A stretch of 64,000 bases of DNA from Hymenopellis radicata (taxonomy: Eukaryota; Basidiomycota; Agaricomycetes; Agaricales; Physalacriaceae), in NCBI GenBank assembly GCA_015501595.1, contig JADNRX010000135.1, positions 1 through 64,000 of the forward strand. The letters are read 5' to 3'. The translations under genes were made by a program, and so were the position numbers. Below the pieces are notes generated by a model. It did not search any database, was not told the DNA's origin, and worked only from the letters and a program-made list of their open reading frames with translations. Numbering within the stretch: the stretch's first letter is position 1; each line of letters starts with the position of its first letter. Shown one piece after another: positions 46,050 to 57,200 of the stretch.

Positions 46050-47470
46050 CTAAAAACTCCATTGGGAGGATTCGGATTCTGTGACCTCAGCAGTCCACGT
46101 CCCCTTTCTCCTCAGGCTCGTCCCAGAGGATGCACTAGCATTCGACGTGCTCGTGCTCCCCGGACCTCCAGACATACCCAACTCGTCAATCGGCAGCCTC
46201 ATCTTCTTCTTCTTCTTCTGCTTGTCTTTGCTAGATTTCACAACAGGCTTGGAGACGATATACTGCGAATGACGTTGCATGATCTCCGCCTCTCTTAACC
46301 AATTCCGCCTAGCGCGGGCGGTGACGGTGGCTCGGGAGGGAGCGACGGGGGTACTGTACCGTTTCGACCGGATATTCCCATATCGCATCACACGGGCCGG
46401 CGAAGCGAACCTATATATATCCCATATTGGGTCACGGAGCCTCGGAGCCAGGCACACCCTTCCAAAAGCGGAAATTTTCGGTCCCGCCTGCGGCGGGACA
46501 GTCCGAATCGGGTAATTCCCGCGCGCGTGCCTGGCAACGAAGCTGTTCGCTGTAAGTTCGCGGCATATCGCGTCACATGCCGCGAACCTACGGTCGAAAC
46601 ACTACAGTACGACTAGGTGGAGGCGGGGCGTCGAAGACATGGGTAGTTGGAATGAAGGGTGATGCGGCACGGACGGGGAGTGTATCAGCGCGCGGGGGAC
46701 GAGTACGTTCAGGTCGGTTGCTTGCTGAGTTAGAACGGAGACTGCGCGATGGGCAGCTGGCCGTGGATAGAGCTCGCGAGAGCAGACGCCGTTAGGCTGG
46801 TCCTGATGGTCATCCAGTTGATGGCGCTCTTGCAACAGGTCGAAGTGGAGCCACAGGTGCAGCAGAGACTGGGATAGACGGCGCACACGCATGAGCAATG
46901 GGTATAGATGTGCTCGTTTCTGGTGGAAGAACATTGGTATTAGGATTATTGAGCGCGACGGTGAAGTGAGTCGCGCGCCATCAATTCCATTTCGGGGTAC
47001 CAGCCTTCGCCGACTGGCGAGTCTGGTGAGGGCTGCGTATGAGTGAGCACCCGCGAGATAGGACGACCACGTTCCTCTTCCTCGGTCTCCTCGATGGTGT
47101 CGGAGGAAGGTTTGGAAGAGCTCGGTCCTCAACGCCGATCAGAAGCTCTTGCTCTGCGGAAGCATTGGACGTAGATCTCTGCTCGTCGTAAGAGCGATTT
47201 TTTCGTCAAGGTTGGACTTGGTGCGACAGACGGGGCATGTGAACAATGGTGTCTCGGGAACGGCGTCAGTGAGGGGATGGATGCAGCCAAAGTGGAATGT
47301 GTAGGCGTCGTGAAGAGCGCTTGGTCGATAGAGATGCCGCAAAGACCTGAAGATTGATGGTCAGATGAAGTTTTGGAGAAGAATGGTGCACGCACAAATA
47401 TAGCAATCGAAAAAGATTGGTTTCTTGCTTCCGGTGGAGGGTTGACAGTTTGATTTTTCTAATGCGTTCA
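46050..47470 (-). pseudogene. RING-like zinc-finger gene, frame-broken and split by a MITE
   Basis: Minus strand: FDCYICLCGISID (C-x2-C), HFGCIHPL, then FTCPVCRTKSNLDEK suggest a RING-type finger. Coding-like stretches follow in changing frames: EQELLIGVEDRALPNLPPTP, SSDTIEETEEEERGRPISRV, NTNVLPPETSTSIPIAHACA, and a basic SPFIPTTHVFDAPPPPSRT. The MITE at 46354-46607 interrupts at that point. The frame resumes as PVAPSRATVTARARRNWLRE and runs through KDKQKKKKKMRLPIDELGM to a stop at 46050. Several 1-nt shifts are needed besides the MITE. Possible alternative: a multi-exon gene with introns I misjudged. Intact RING proteins of this kind act as ubiquitin ligases. Confidence 0.5.
46354..46607. 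mobile_element. MITE (254 bp) inside the RING-like gene
   Basis: It starts CTGTACCGTTTCGACCGG and ends CGGTCGAAACACTACAG, with TA on both sides (46352-46353, 46608-46609). It has a GTCCCGCCTGCGGCGGGAC hairpin in the centre, like the H3-intron copy. Removing it together with one TA joins the host frames exactly. Confidence 0.85.
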
Positions 47471-47479
47471 GCGCACGTA

Positions 47480-48940
47480 ATGCGCTCGTACTAAAAAGAA
47501 ATCAGTCATGGAAGAGACTGACATAAATGACGACTCACTCAAATGCTGTCTCCGGCTCTCGACCAAACTCAACGCATATCTTGACAGCCTTGTAGGCATC
47601 CTCCAGTCCTCCTTCAGAATCAACTCCTAGCTGGGGTATATCTCCATCAGACAATGGAAACTAATTGCTCTCCGTATCCGCCTGACTGAGTCTCGTCCGA
47701 TTCAAAAACGTCCCACTTGCAGACTTTGTTTCTCGAACCTGCGTTATCCGTCCATAACTCCGCATGTGCGCGCGACACTACTTTGGACTCAAAGAAATTT
47801 TGCCTGTCGTCGTCGTGCTGTTAGCGTTGTACGCTGTGGACAGCCTAGCCCTCGAACCGACCGATGACAACAGATCGCCTGGACGATGATTGCAGACGAT
47901 GATGCCAAAGGTGTAGGCACGTCGGGTGTCGATGCGTGGTATGAGGCGAAGGCGCTAGGTTGGTCGACGACCTGAGACGTCGCCGGAACGCGTCCGGCCA
48001 TCTTCAGAGGAGGGCGGGCTAGTCGCTGAGCCTGGTCTCTGGATCACGGTCCAGCCCGCGTCGGCGGCGATACTTTGTCGGACGGTACGAGTGGAGGACG
48101 CGGGGATGGTGGTTCCGGCGTGGATATGCCGCGCTTGTAACCACGGCTTTACTGCGTGTGCGTGCGTAAAAGACCAAGGAGAGCAGGGCGCGATTGTTGT
48201 CAAGCGTTATCCAGTGTCGTGGAAGGCCGCGAAGCCATGGACGTAGCGTGAGGACGCGTCGGCGGGAAAGTGATGATTGGATGAAATTTGGAAGAACAGT
48301 GGTGTATCTTTGGTGGTGGAACCAAGGGGGTCAAGGCAAGTCGTTCTGCACTCCGAGGTGGTAAGGAGCCTGCTATGGGTGCGCTGACGCGTACTGCAAG
48401 GCGGAAGGAGCGGAAGGGATGATGCTTGTACGCAAAATGTAGCAGGGCGCCGGGAAAGAGGCGTGCTGGGGAAAAACAACACTGGATACGCGGTGTAGGT
48501 CACAGGACAGGGCTACATCCGAAGGAAGGAAGTGTCCCATCGCCGAAATCGATGTTCTCCGTTCCCCATGGCGTCGTGGGAGACGGTAAAGCTTTTTGCT
48601 AACGACGCCTTCCAGCATCGCGCTCTCGGGGCGGCGGCAGACGAGACGGCACTGCAAGCGCCTCTGTTAAAGCCGACGACAGCAGAAGGAGAGTGCATGA
48701 GAATCGATTCCATGAAGGGGGAGGAAACAAGAGGAAAAGACGACCCTGTGATCGGATCAACTTGTACATGTACGTTACGCGTTACGGTTAACGGCACCCT
48801 ATAATTTCCTTTCAAGAGGGGATTACCTTCAATACATCTCTCATTCATTTTCTGACGTACCACAAACATGATAGTAAGTTCCAACAAAATGTATTCAATA
48901 TCGGTAACTACGTGTCCCTGCAGAAAAGAAGACATGCTCG
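47480..48940. other. no supported gene
   Basis: Possible upstream exons of the RING-like gene could lie here, but I found no continuous frame with splice signals. ACGTTACGCGTTACGGTTAACG near 48771 is a short alternating palindromic run. Confidence 0.35.
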
Positions 48941-48946
48941 TACAAC

Positions 48947-49685
48947 TCACGATCCGTCAGGATATGCGTTTGGACCGCCAAAGTCCCAGGACGCATTGAA
49001 GTTGAAACCGCCATGGACGTAGTAGTGCATGCTATCGTCGAAAATAGTTGAGTCATACGGGGACCCGAGGTTCGCATTCCAGCTCATTGACAGCTGCATG
49101 TTTCCAGAGTGAACGTCGCAGAAGCCTTCTTCGAACGACGGAAGGCTGACATTGCTGCTGGTAGCGTACGCTTGACTGTCCGCAGACGTAGTCGCCGTTT
49201 CGTCTTGGACAGAGTGTCCTGGGCGCTTCTCCCTCGGCTTCTTGCTGTCTGGCTGCTACGACGAAATGTCAACTTCCTCATTCTTTGTCTTAGTGTACTA
49301 GGCCCTTTCTTCCATTCTGCTCCTTCGAAGTGCGTTTCCTCAGTTTCGGTTGAAATTTATAATCGGGGTACAGACTCGCGTGCTCGTCCTTGACCTCCGA
49401 ATCCCGCCTGACCCAGAAATCTTTTTCTTCCTGGGTAAGGCGATGCCAGACCTTGGCTGCTTCTTCCTTTGCTTCCTCCTTGGGGGATCTGTGCCTATCG
49501 ACATAATCCTTTCGAAAAAGAAGGAAACAATTGGCCTGCCGTGGAATGTGGCCTTTGGGAGAGCCACTTCTTTCTGGTGGGGCATGCCTACTCATATCCC
49601 TGACGCTACGGCGTGGAAGGACTGTAGTGCTCGCGTCCATTGACACGTCCACTCTGGATGACGTGTACGCGATATGAGTCGGCAT
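48947..49685 (-). CDS. HMG-box DNA-binding protein
   Basis: A sequence-specific HMG-box factor is indicated by PRQANCFLLFRKDYVDRHRS, then KEEAAKVWHRLTQEEKDFWV, then a basic SLYPDYKFQPKLRKRT. This matches the MATA_HMG type used by fungal mating and pheromone-response regulators. Two exons (minus 49685-49299 and 49255-48947) give 231 aa. The intron (GTACAC...GTCGTAG) links the box to an acidic then aromatic tail (SPYDSTIFDDSMHYYVHGGF). The frame is open upstream of the ATG at 49685, so an extra 5' exon is possible. The final codons precede a GTGAGT, so one more tiny exon is also possible. Which regulator it is cannot be told from sequence, and no other mating-type genes are adjacent. Confidence 0.8.
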
Positions 49686-49689
49686 CGAG

Positions 49690-51003
49690 GTCCGAAGCCC
49701 AGGATGTGGCGTGGTTGTCGATTCGGATGCATTGACGTTCGGACCATTCGATGACTGCACGCAAACTGCACGGCACGTCAAAAATTACGTCGGTCAGGCT
49801 GCTGAGTCTTGGGAATATTACTCGGCCATCATTCCGTGCATAGTAACAGATATTGAATCCTGTAGGACACTATGTCGAGAACACGGGAAACACTACCCTT
49901 CGTTTCCTGGAGATCTTCAATACGGATAGATTCCAGGACATCAGTTTAAATCAGGTGTGTAGCTTCCGATCTTATGGCACTCTTGCTCATGTCTCACTGG
50001 TTGGCATAGTGGCTCGCCCTGACACCGCCCCATCTCGTGAAGGCGCACCTTCAATTGGACGACGAGTGGACAACCAGCTGGATGCTCCTCATATGCCATA
50101 TAGAGTCCGGCGGCGTAGTCCCAGGGAGGTCGTGATTCCATGATCTGTGGACTGTAGGTGGTCGTCTGGGATGGCTCTGATGAGATCACTGTTTGTCCCC
50201 GTCCGCGCCTCAGCCTGAGATAATTCAATCAAGCGAATTGATCGTACCATCACCCGCCTCCCACATGACTGCCTACAGTCCTCCTAACCCTACCCATAAG
50301 CGCCTCGGGGTGGCGTGTTTTAACCATGGGAGTACATCGTGCCGACCCCACCTGCCATTCCGCGGACGACATCACCTGACGACCGCCTATAGTCTACAGA
50401 GCACGTATGTCCCATTTCCCGGCGATCTTACTGTCTGGACACCCGACGCCGGATGCGTGCCTCGGCCTGTACCCCAAGATGGCGCAAGTGAATCTGTGGA
50501 ACTCGCGGCACCACCCAGCGCCCCATAGCTATCCCGCGTCCTATGAACGGGTTTCTCCTCTTCCGCCGGTACTTCTTAAGCTTGCACAAGGCCGAGAATT
50601 GCACGGCCGAAGTTGTATCTAAACTTCGTGCTGGCGCAATATGGAACACACTCTCCAAGATGAGTCGGGCCCGATGTCTGGCTGGCGCATGCCTGAGCTC
50701 TGGCCAAGGAGCATGAACGCCAGCATCCTGAGTATAAATATTAAACTGTTGGAACAAAAGGATGCAACGTCCAGGGCCAGTATCCCGCGTATAAATATAA
50801 ACCATTCAGGACGAAAGGACACAAGAGGAGAAACATAAAGGTGGGCCCCGAGGAAGACGCGTCGTCAACGATCAATACGTATGTGCAGGGAGAGGGAGAG
50901 GCGATGCACCAGGTATGTCGTTCACGTTTGGAAAAGCAGACTTCGATATTAATAGTCACGGTCATAGAACATGGAATCATATCCAGGATTCTGCAACAGG
51001 TAT
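49690..51003. other. no supported gene; short repeats before the CACTA-like element
   Basis: At 50721-50770 and 50778-50827 a block of about 50 bp is directly repeated, each copy holding a GTATAAATAT word. An exon-like stretch with GTATGT...ATCCAG ends just before the element (50840-51003). ATCCCGCGTCCTATGAACGG at about 50524 is the partner of 19712. Confidence 0.4.
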
Positions 51004-51915
51004 CACTGCTTGAAGATTTCAGATTTTGAGGTGAAATTATCGGTAAAAAATTCTATGCATTTTATACCTTTTTTTTAAGTTAAAAATTTAAAAGAAGTCT
51101 TTTAAATTATGAACTATATATTATAGTAAGAAAGTAGGTAGAAAATCGGTAAAATAATTTAAGAGTTTTATTGCAAGATTAATAGAAATACTTTTAAGAT
51201 TTTTAAGACTTAAATTTAACTAGAAAATGTAAAACTCAGATTTTGAGTTTTTAGACTGAAATAGAGGTAAAAGAATAACTGAAAAAAGCTATATAATAAT
51301 GTATACAAAATCTGAAATCCAGAATTACAAAATTTTACAGAATTATTTGAGATATTTTTACAAGCAAAATTAAATAGTATATTAGAGACTGTATTAAAAA
51401 ATAGGTTTTGAATTTTTTATAAAAGTAAACTTCAGAATTAAGGGAAATAATCTAAGATATATAGGGTATTTCCTGTATTGAAAGAAATGATAGAAATGAT
51501 TATGAAATAGTACAAAAGATTATAGTAAAAAAATTGAAATACAGAATTCAGATATATTCAGTAACATCTTTGCGTTTTTATAGAAGTAGTAATTGAATAT
51601 ATTGTAGAAGAAGATAGTTTAAGTTTTATAGTAGATTTATAATAGAGAAAATATGAGAGAAAATTCAAGAGATTTTATAGAATAATTATTTCAAAGTATT
51701 AGAATATCAATAGTAGAAAATTAAAGAAATATGAGGTAAAACAATTGAGAAATATAACGATAAATTACATGATATAAAAGTATGTAAAAAATCTAAAATT
51801 TAAAGAATATCAATTGTCAAGTGTTTGAGCAATATCAAAAGAGTTTGATGTATAGATGGGCTTGGCTTCTCTTGTCCTTAGATGAGTTCAAGCAATATCC
51901 GGAGAGCCTGAAGAT
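51004..51915 (+). repeat. left terminal inverted repeat of the CACTA-like element
   Basis: AT-rich repeat of about 900 bp, the inverse of 62908-63805 with scattered single-base differences. Matching landmarks: GGTAAAAAATTCTATGCATT at the outside and GAGTTCAAGCAATATCC at the inside (inverse at 62924-62940). Similarity fades at about 51915-51960. Confidence 0.85.
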
Positions 51916-51959
51916 ACAAACAGATATGACCTTCCTAGCTCTCAGACATCCGAGCAGTA

Positions 51960-52082
51960 CTGTACTAACAGGACTAACTCTTCACGCCAGGTTATCTGTT
52001 ACGGTCAGTCTTCACTGAGGTAAGTCTTCACATCAATGCATAGAAGCGGGAATTATCTTATTGCGCAGCACCATTAGTACAG
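51960..52082. mobile_element. worn CTGTA-family MITE (123 bp) inside the element
   Basis: CTGTACTAACAGGAC and GCACCATTAGTACAG are imperfect inverted repeats flanked by TA on both sides (51958-51959, 52083-52084). It lies between the left TIR and the tandem array. The interior does not closely match the other copies, so assignment is tentative. Confidence 0.45.
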
Positions 52083-52109
52083 TATCAAGAGAGCCTGAAC
52101 ATCCATAGT

Positions 52110-53731
52110 AGGCTGAGGACAAGTAAATCAATGTCCAGCTGAATGTCTGAACCCTTTAGAAATACTCAGACACCTGTGGATATTGCTGAGACATCCGCGG
52201 ACAAGTGCGGCAATGTCCAGCTGTACATCTGAACGCTCCGGATATCTGTGGATATTGCTGAGACATCCGCGAACAAGTGCGGCAATGTCCAGCTGTACAT
52301 CTGAACCCTCTGGATATCTGCAGATATTGCTCGAACACCTGCAGATATTGCTCAGACATCCGCGAACAAGTGCGGCAATGTCCAGCTGGACATCTGAACC
52401 CTCTGGATATCTGCGGATATCGCTCAGACATCCGCGGACAAGCGCGGCAACGTCCAGCTGTACATCTGAAGCCCCTGGATATCTGCAGATATTGCTCAGA
52501 CATCCGCGGACATGTGTGGCAATGTCCAGCTGTACGTTTGAACCATGTGGATATCTGCGGATATCGCTCAGACATCCGCGGACAAGTGCGGCAATGTCCA
52601 GCTGGACATCTGAACCCTCTGGATATCTGCGGATATCGCTCAGACATCTGCGGACAAGTGCGGCAATGTTCAGCTGTATGTTCGAACCCTCTGGATATCT
52701 GCAGATATTGCTCGAACACCTGCAGATATTGCTCGGAGATCTGCGGACATGTGAAGCAATGTCCAGCTGTACGTTCGAACCGTGTGGAAACACTCAGACC
52801 CCTGTGGATATTGCTGAGACATCCGCGGACAAGTGCGGGAAGGTCCAGCTGTACATCTGAACCCTCTGGATATCTGCGGATATCGCTCAGATATCCGCGG
52901 ACATATGTGGCAATGTCTAGCTGTACGTTCGAACCGTGTGGATATCTGCGGATATCGCTCAGACATCCGCGGACAAGCGCGGCAATGTCCAGCTGTACGT
53001 TCGAACCCTCTGGATATCTGCAGATATTGCTCGAACACCTGCAGATATTGCTCGGAGATCTGCGGACATGTGAAGCAATGTCCACCTGAATGTCTGAACC
53101 CTTTAGAAACAGTCAGACCCCTGTGGATATTGCTGAGACATCCGCGAACAAGTGCGGCAATGTCCAGCTGTACATCTGAACCCTCTGGATATCTGCGGAT
53201 ATCGCTCAGACATCCGCGGAGAAGTGCGGCCATGTCCAGCTGTACGTCTGAACGCTCTGGATATCTGCAGATATTGCTCGGACACCTGCAGATATTGCTC
53301 GGAGATCTGCGGACATGTGAAGCAATGTCCACCTGAATGTCTGAACCCTTTGGAAACACTCAGACCCCTGTGGATATTGCTGAGACATCTGCGGACAAGC
53401 GCGGCAATCTCCAGCTGTACATCTGAACCCTCTGGATATCTGCGGATATCACTCAGATATCCGCGGACATGTGTGGCAATGTCTAGCTGTACGTTCGAAC
53501 CGTGTGGATATCTGCGGATATCGCTCAGACATCTGCAGATAAGTGCGGCAATGTCCAGCTGTACGTTCGAACCCTCTGGATATCTGCAGATATTGCTCGA
53601 ACACCTGCAGATATTGCTCGGAGATCTGCGGACATGTGAAGCAATGTCCACCTGAATGTCTGAACCCTTTAGAAACACTCAGACCCCTGTGGATATTGCT
53701 GAGACATCTGCGGACAAGTGCGGGAAGGTCC
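52110..53731. repeat. 72-bp tandem repeat array, left block
   Basis: The unit, best read as GACATCCGCGGACAAGTGCG, then CAATGTCCAGCTGTACATCT, then GAACCCTCTGGATATCTG and CGGATATCGCTCA, repeats every 72 bp. Because 72 is divisible by three and the unit lacks stops in several frames, long open frames appear on both strands: 24-residue periods such as DIAALVRGCLSDIRRYPEGS on minus and HPRTSAAMSSCTSEPSGYLR on plus. Variants (GGAGATCTGCGGACATGTGA, CACCTGAATGTCTGAACCCT) are arranged in a higher-order repeat of three to four units plus 9-10 bp. I do not regard the open frames as genes. Confidence 0.9.
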
Positions 53732-54018
53732 TGTCGGCGTAGGAGCCTTGGGTTATCTTCCGGCTGGTGTTCCGATCGAGCACGTGGGCGTGTCCATTAG
53801 GGATCGACGTGGGCGTTCTATCTCCTCAGTCTCTGACCACCATCATCGGTTGACTTGAGGAGGTATGTTCGCATTTCATTCATCTCATTACCTAGTACTT
53901 ACTCTATACCAGCTCACTGTAGTCGTCTACGTCTAGGTAATACAGTCTCTGACCACCATCATCGGTTGACTTGAGGAGCTCACTGTAGTCGTCTACGTCT
54001 AGGTTTCCCAGAGTGACA
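53732..54018 (+). repeat. 5' LTR of the copia element
   Basis: 287 bp, TGTCGGCGTAGG...GAGTGACA. A 67-bp internal unit is tandemly duplicated: AGCTCACTGTAGTCGTCTAC occurs twice and CTCTGACCACCATCATCGG occurs twice in alternation. Confidence 0.95.
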
Positions 54019-54274
54019 GGTTATGGGCCTTTCCCTACTCTGATTCCTTGGACTATTCGACGCGTGTCGACCTTTTTTCTCTTGCCATCAGGCTTGGACT
54101 CGCCTGGACCCCTGAATCGCCGCATTATCGCCTTCACGGTTTTCCTCATCCGTTCTCGCGCGTTTTAGGTACGGCAGACGTACATTCCTGCCCACATCTG
54201 CCATCTCACGGACGATTTTCCTGTGCAGACGCGGAACGACACGCATATACTCGCACTTTCCATACTCGATCACC

Positions 54275-57200
54275 ATGTACCGCACTCCGAACCAGCCTCA
54301 GCACCCGACAGTCAACGGCGACACCGGCGAGATACCAGCGAACGTCACAGCGACCGGATCAGTCGACCAACACGCGCGCACTCGTCGTCACAGGACCGCC
54401 CAACCGAACTTGCAAGAGCAGCGGCCCAACGGCGACGCGACTTTCCAGCCTACCCCTTTCGGCGGCGTGTCTGTTCCCGCGGATCCTTTTTACCCTACAT
54501 CTGTTTCGCAACAATTTCCTCTTTACAATACCACTCCTCATGGCTTCCCTGCTCAACTCCCTGATCCTTACATTGCCGCGCAGCGATATGGGTACCAAGG
54601 TTTTAATAACCCGCGTCCTCATATTTACACGCGTCAGGGACAGCAGGCGTCGCCGCCTTACTACGTACCGCCGGGAACTGTCCCGTTTTTTCCTTCTAAT
54701 GACCCTTCTGTTGCCTTCCAGCAGCCGTTCTATACGTACCAGTACCCTTACCCGGCTCAGCCCATCCACGTTCCTCTCCATCACCCGGCTCAGCCGAATA
54801 TTTCCATTCCGCATGTACAAAATCCTTATCCTGTAAACCACCCGGCTCAGCCGAATAATCCTCATCATCATCATCAACCGGCGCAGCCGAATAATCCTCC
54901 TCCGCCTCCTCCGATTCCTCGTCATACTCGCCCTGTTCCACCTGCACCTGCTACTACCAATGTTCCCCAAATTCCTCAGCCCGTAGCTCCGATTATACAT
55001 ATAGACCCTTCGCTTTTACGTCTCGATTCTTCTCCTTCTTTCTCTACTGCATCCGCGGGACACATCACAAAGCTTGCAGGACGGAAAAACTGGATTGCGT
55101 GGCATCGCCCGACGGCCCAACTGCTTCTTCAATACTCGGTCTGGAATCTTGTGTGCGACGAGCCAACGCCCGATGAGTTGCGCGCTGGTACGGTTCCGCC
55201 TCAACGTCGACCTGTGTATCCGCCAATGTTACCGGACAACTTCTCGGATGCTGAACTGGCGGCGTACAATGCATGGGCGAAGAAGGATGCCACTGCTCAG
55301 CAGATCCTTACCGCCGCGCTCTCCTCGAACCTCTACCTCTCCCTGCCATCGGTCGAGGATACTCCTGATCTCAACGCGCGCACGCTATACAACTACCTTC
55401 GCACGACGTATGGAATTTCTGATGTTATTACTGGCTATGATCTCCGCGAGTCCATTCGCAACTTCCAGTGTCTTGTTGGCCTGGATGCGACGGACAAGTA
55501 CATCGAGAAGTGGAGGACGACGGTCTCTGCACTTATCTCCGCGGGTTATCCCATCATCTGGACGGAGATACTCATCAACTTCGCCAAGAACATTTACCAG
55601 CACTACGTTTTCTCTACCATCAGGAGCGATATTACCAACGCTTGCACAAAGACCCCTCATATCGTCAACCAAGCATACTTCACTCGAATCTGCCAAGACC
55701 TCCACGCCACTGCGACCCTCCATTACTCTAGATCCAACACCTCGACGACGAATCCCATCACTCAGCGCTCTCAATCAAATCCCAACTCCCGTCCTGCTCA
55801 GCCAGACTCCGCTGCCAACGGAACCTCTGCGCCTCCAGCACCGGACCAGAGAGAGTCGCGTCCTCGAGATGATCGCAGTCGGAACCCGGCGGCGAGGCCT
55901 GGGGGTGGTCGTGCCTATGTGGCGGAAGAAGTAGACCCATTGGATGATTTGGATCCTGATGCAGATGTACCAGACATAGATGAACCTGTTGCCGCTTTCG
56001 CCTCAAATGACGACATGATTTTCTCGTACGTGTCGTTCGTTGCCGCCGCTGTTGAGCCTTCTCCACCCGGTACGGAATATTTCGACGCCATGGACATTCC
56101 CGAGGTTCGAGATATCGCGGCCCGATGTTCGTGCCTTGCAGACTCAGGCTGCTCTCTCCATATCTTCCGCGAGCGCTCGGCTTTCTGGACATATGAGGAT
56201 GATGATTCTGTTCGCATTAAGACAGCGAACTGTGGCATACTTCCAACGGCTGGTCGTGGTGAAGTACGCCTCCGCGTCCGTGCTATCGATGGTCGCCATG
56301 TCGTTCTTATCCTTCATGACTGCGTGCATGCTCCCCAGGTCCCAATCAATCTTCTGTCTGTTGGTGCTCTTACAGAACGCGGCATGTCATTACTCTTTGG
56401 ACGTCAGTTCACGCGCTTCTATTTCCCCCGTGCTCACGACACATTGAGTCGCGTCGTCTTCGCTGCACGGGTAGTCAAACGTCTTACGTTTCTCCATGCG
56501 GCTACTCTGTCCCCTCCCTCTGATTCGTCTCTTGATCCCTCCGACGACATCGTATTTGCTGGCATGCCGGAGCCTTTTGTCAAGCTCAAAGATGACTGGT
56601 TCACCTGGCATTGTCGTTTCTACCATCCAGGGAAGCAAGCGACGACTGAGATGCTGACTGGCTCGTATGCCACCGGTATCAAGTGGGACGGAAAGATCAT
56701 GAATTGCGAGTGTCCTTCATGCATCATGGGGCGTTATCCGGCTTCTCCATATGAGAATAACGCAAAGCGCGCAGAAAATCCTTGTGACCTCGTCCATCTC
56801 GACACGTGTGGGCCGTACCCAGTCCTTTCCCCACGCAAGGAGCAGTACTTCATAGCTCTCCTTGACGATAAGACGAATTGGGGTGAGGCGACCCCCGTTC
56901 GTCATAAATCGGACGTCTTCACTGTCTATCTTGACTTTGAGGCAGCAATTGAACTTGAGATGGGTCGCCCTATAAAGGCTGTTCGCTCTGATGGCGCGAA
57001 GGAGTTCACCCATGGGGATCTTGGTGCTCATCTTCGTGCCCGTGGTATCCAGCATCAGGTCACGGTACCCTACGCGCATCAGCAGAATGGAAAAATCGAA
57101 CGTTTCATTCAGACCATCGAAGCCCACGCGCAAACACTGATGGTCCACGCGGGATTACCTGCTAGCTTCTGGGCGGACGCGGTTTCCACAGCCGCCTACC

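Noticed and set aside
52156..53085. Open frames of 200-370 codons on both strands of the tandem array as repeat-protein genes
   Set aside because: They arise because the repeat period is 72 bp and the unit lacks stops in several frames. Four frames are open at once, spacers shift frame, and no start or splice context is shared.
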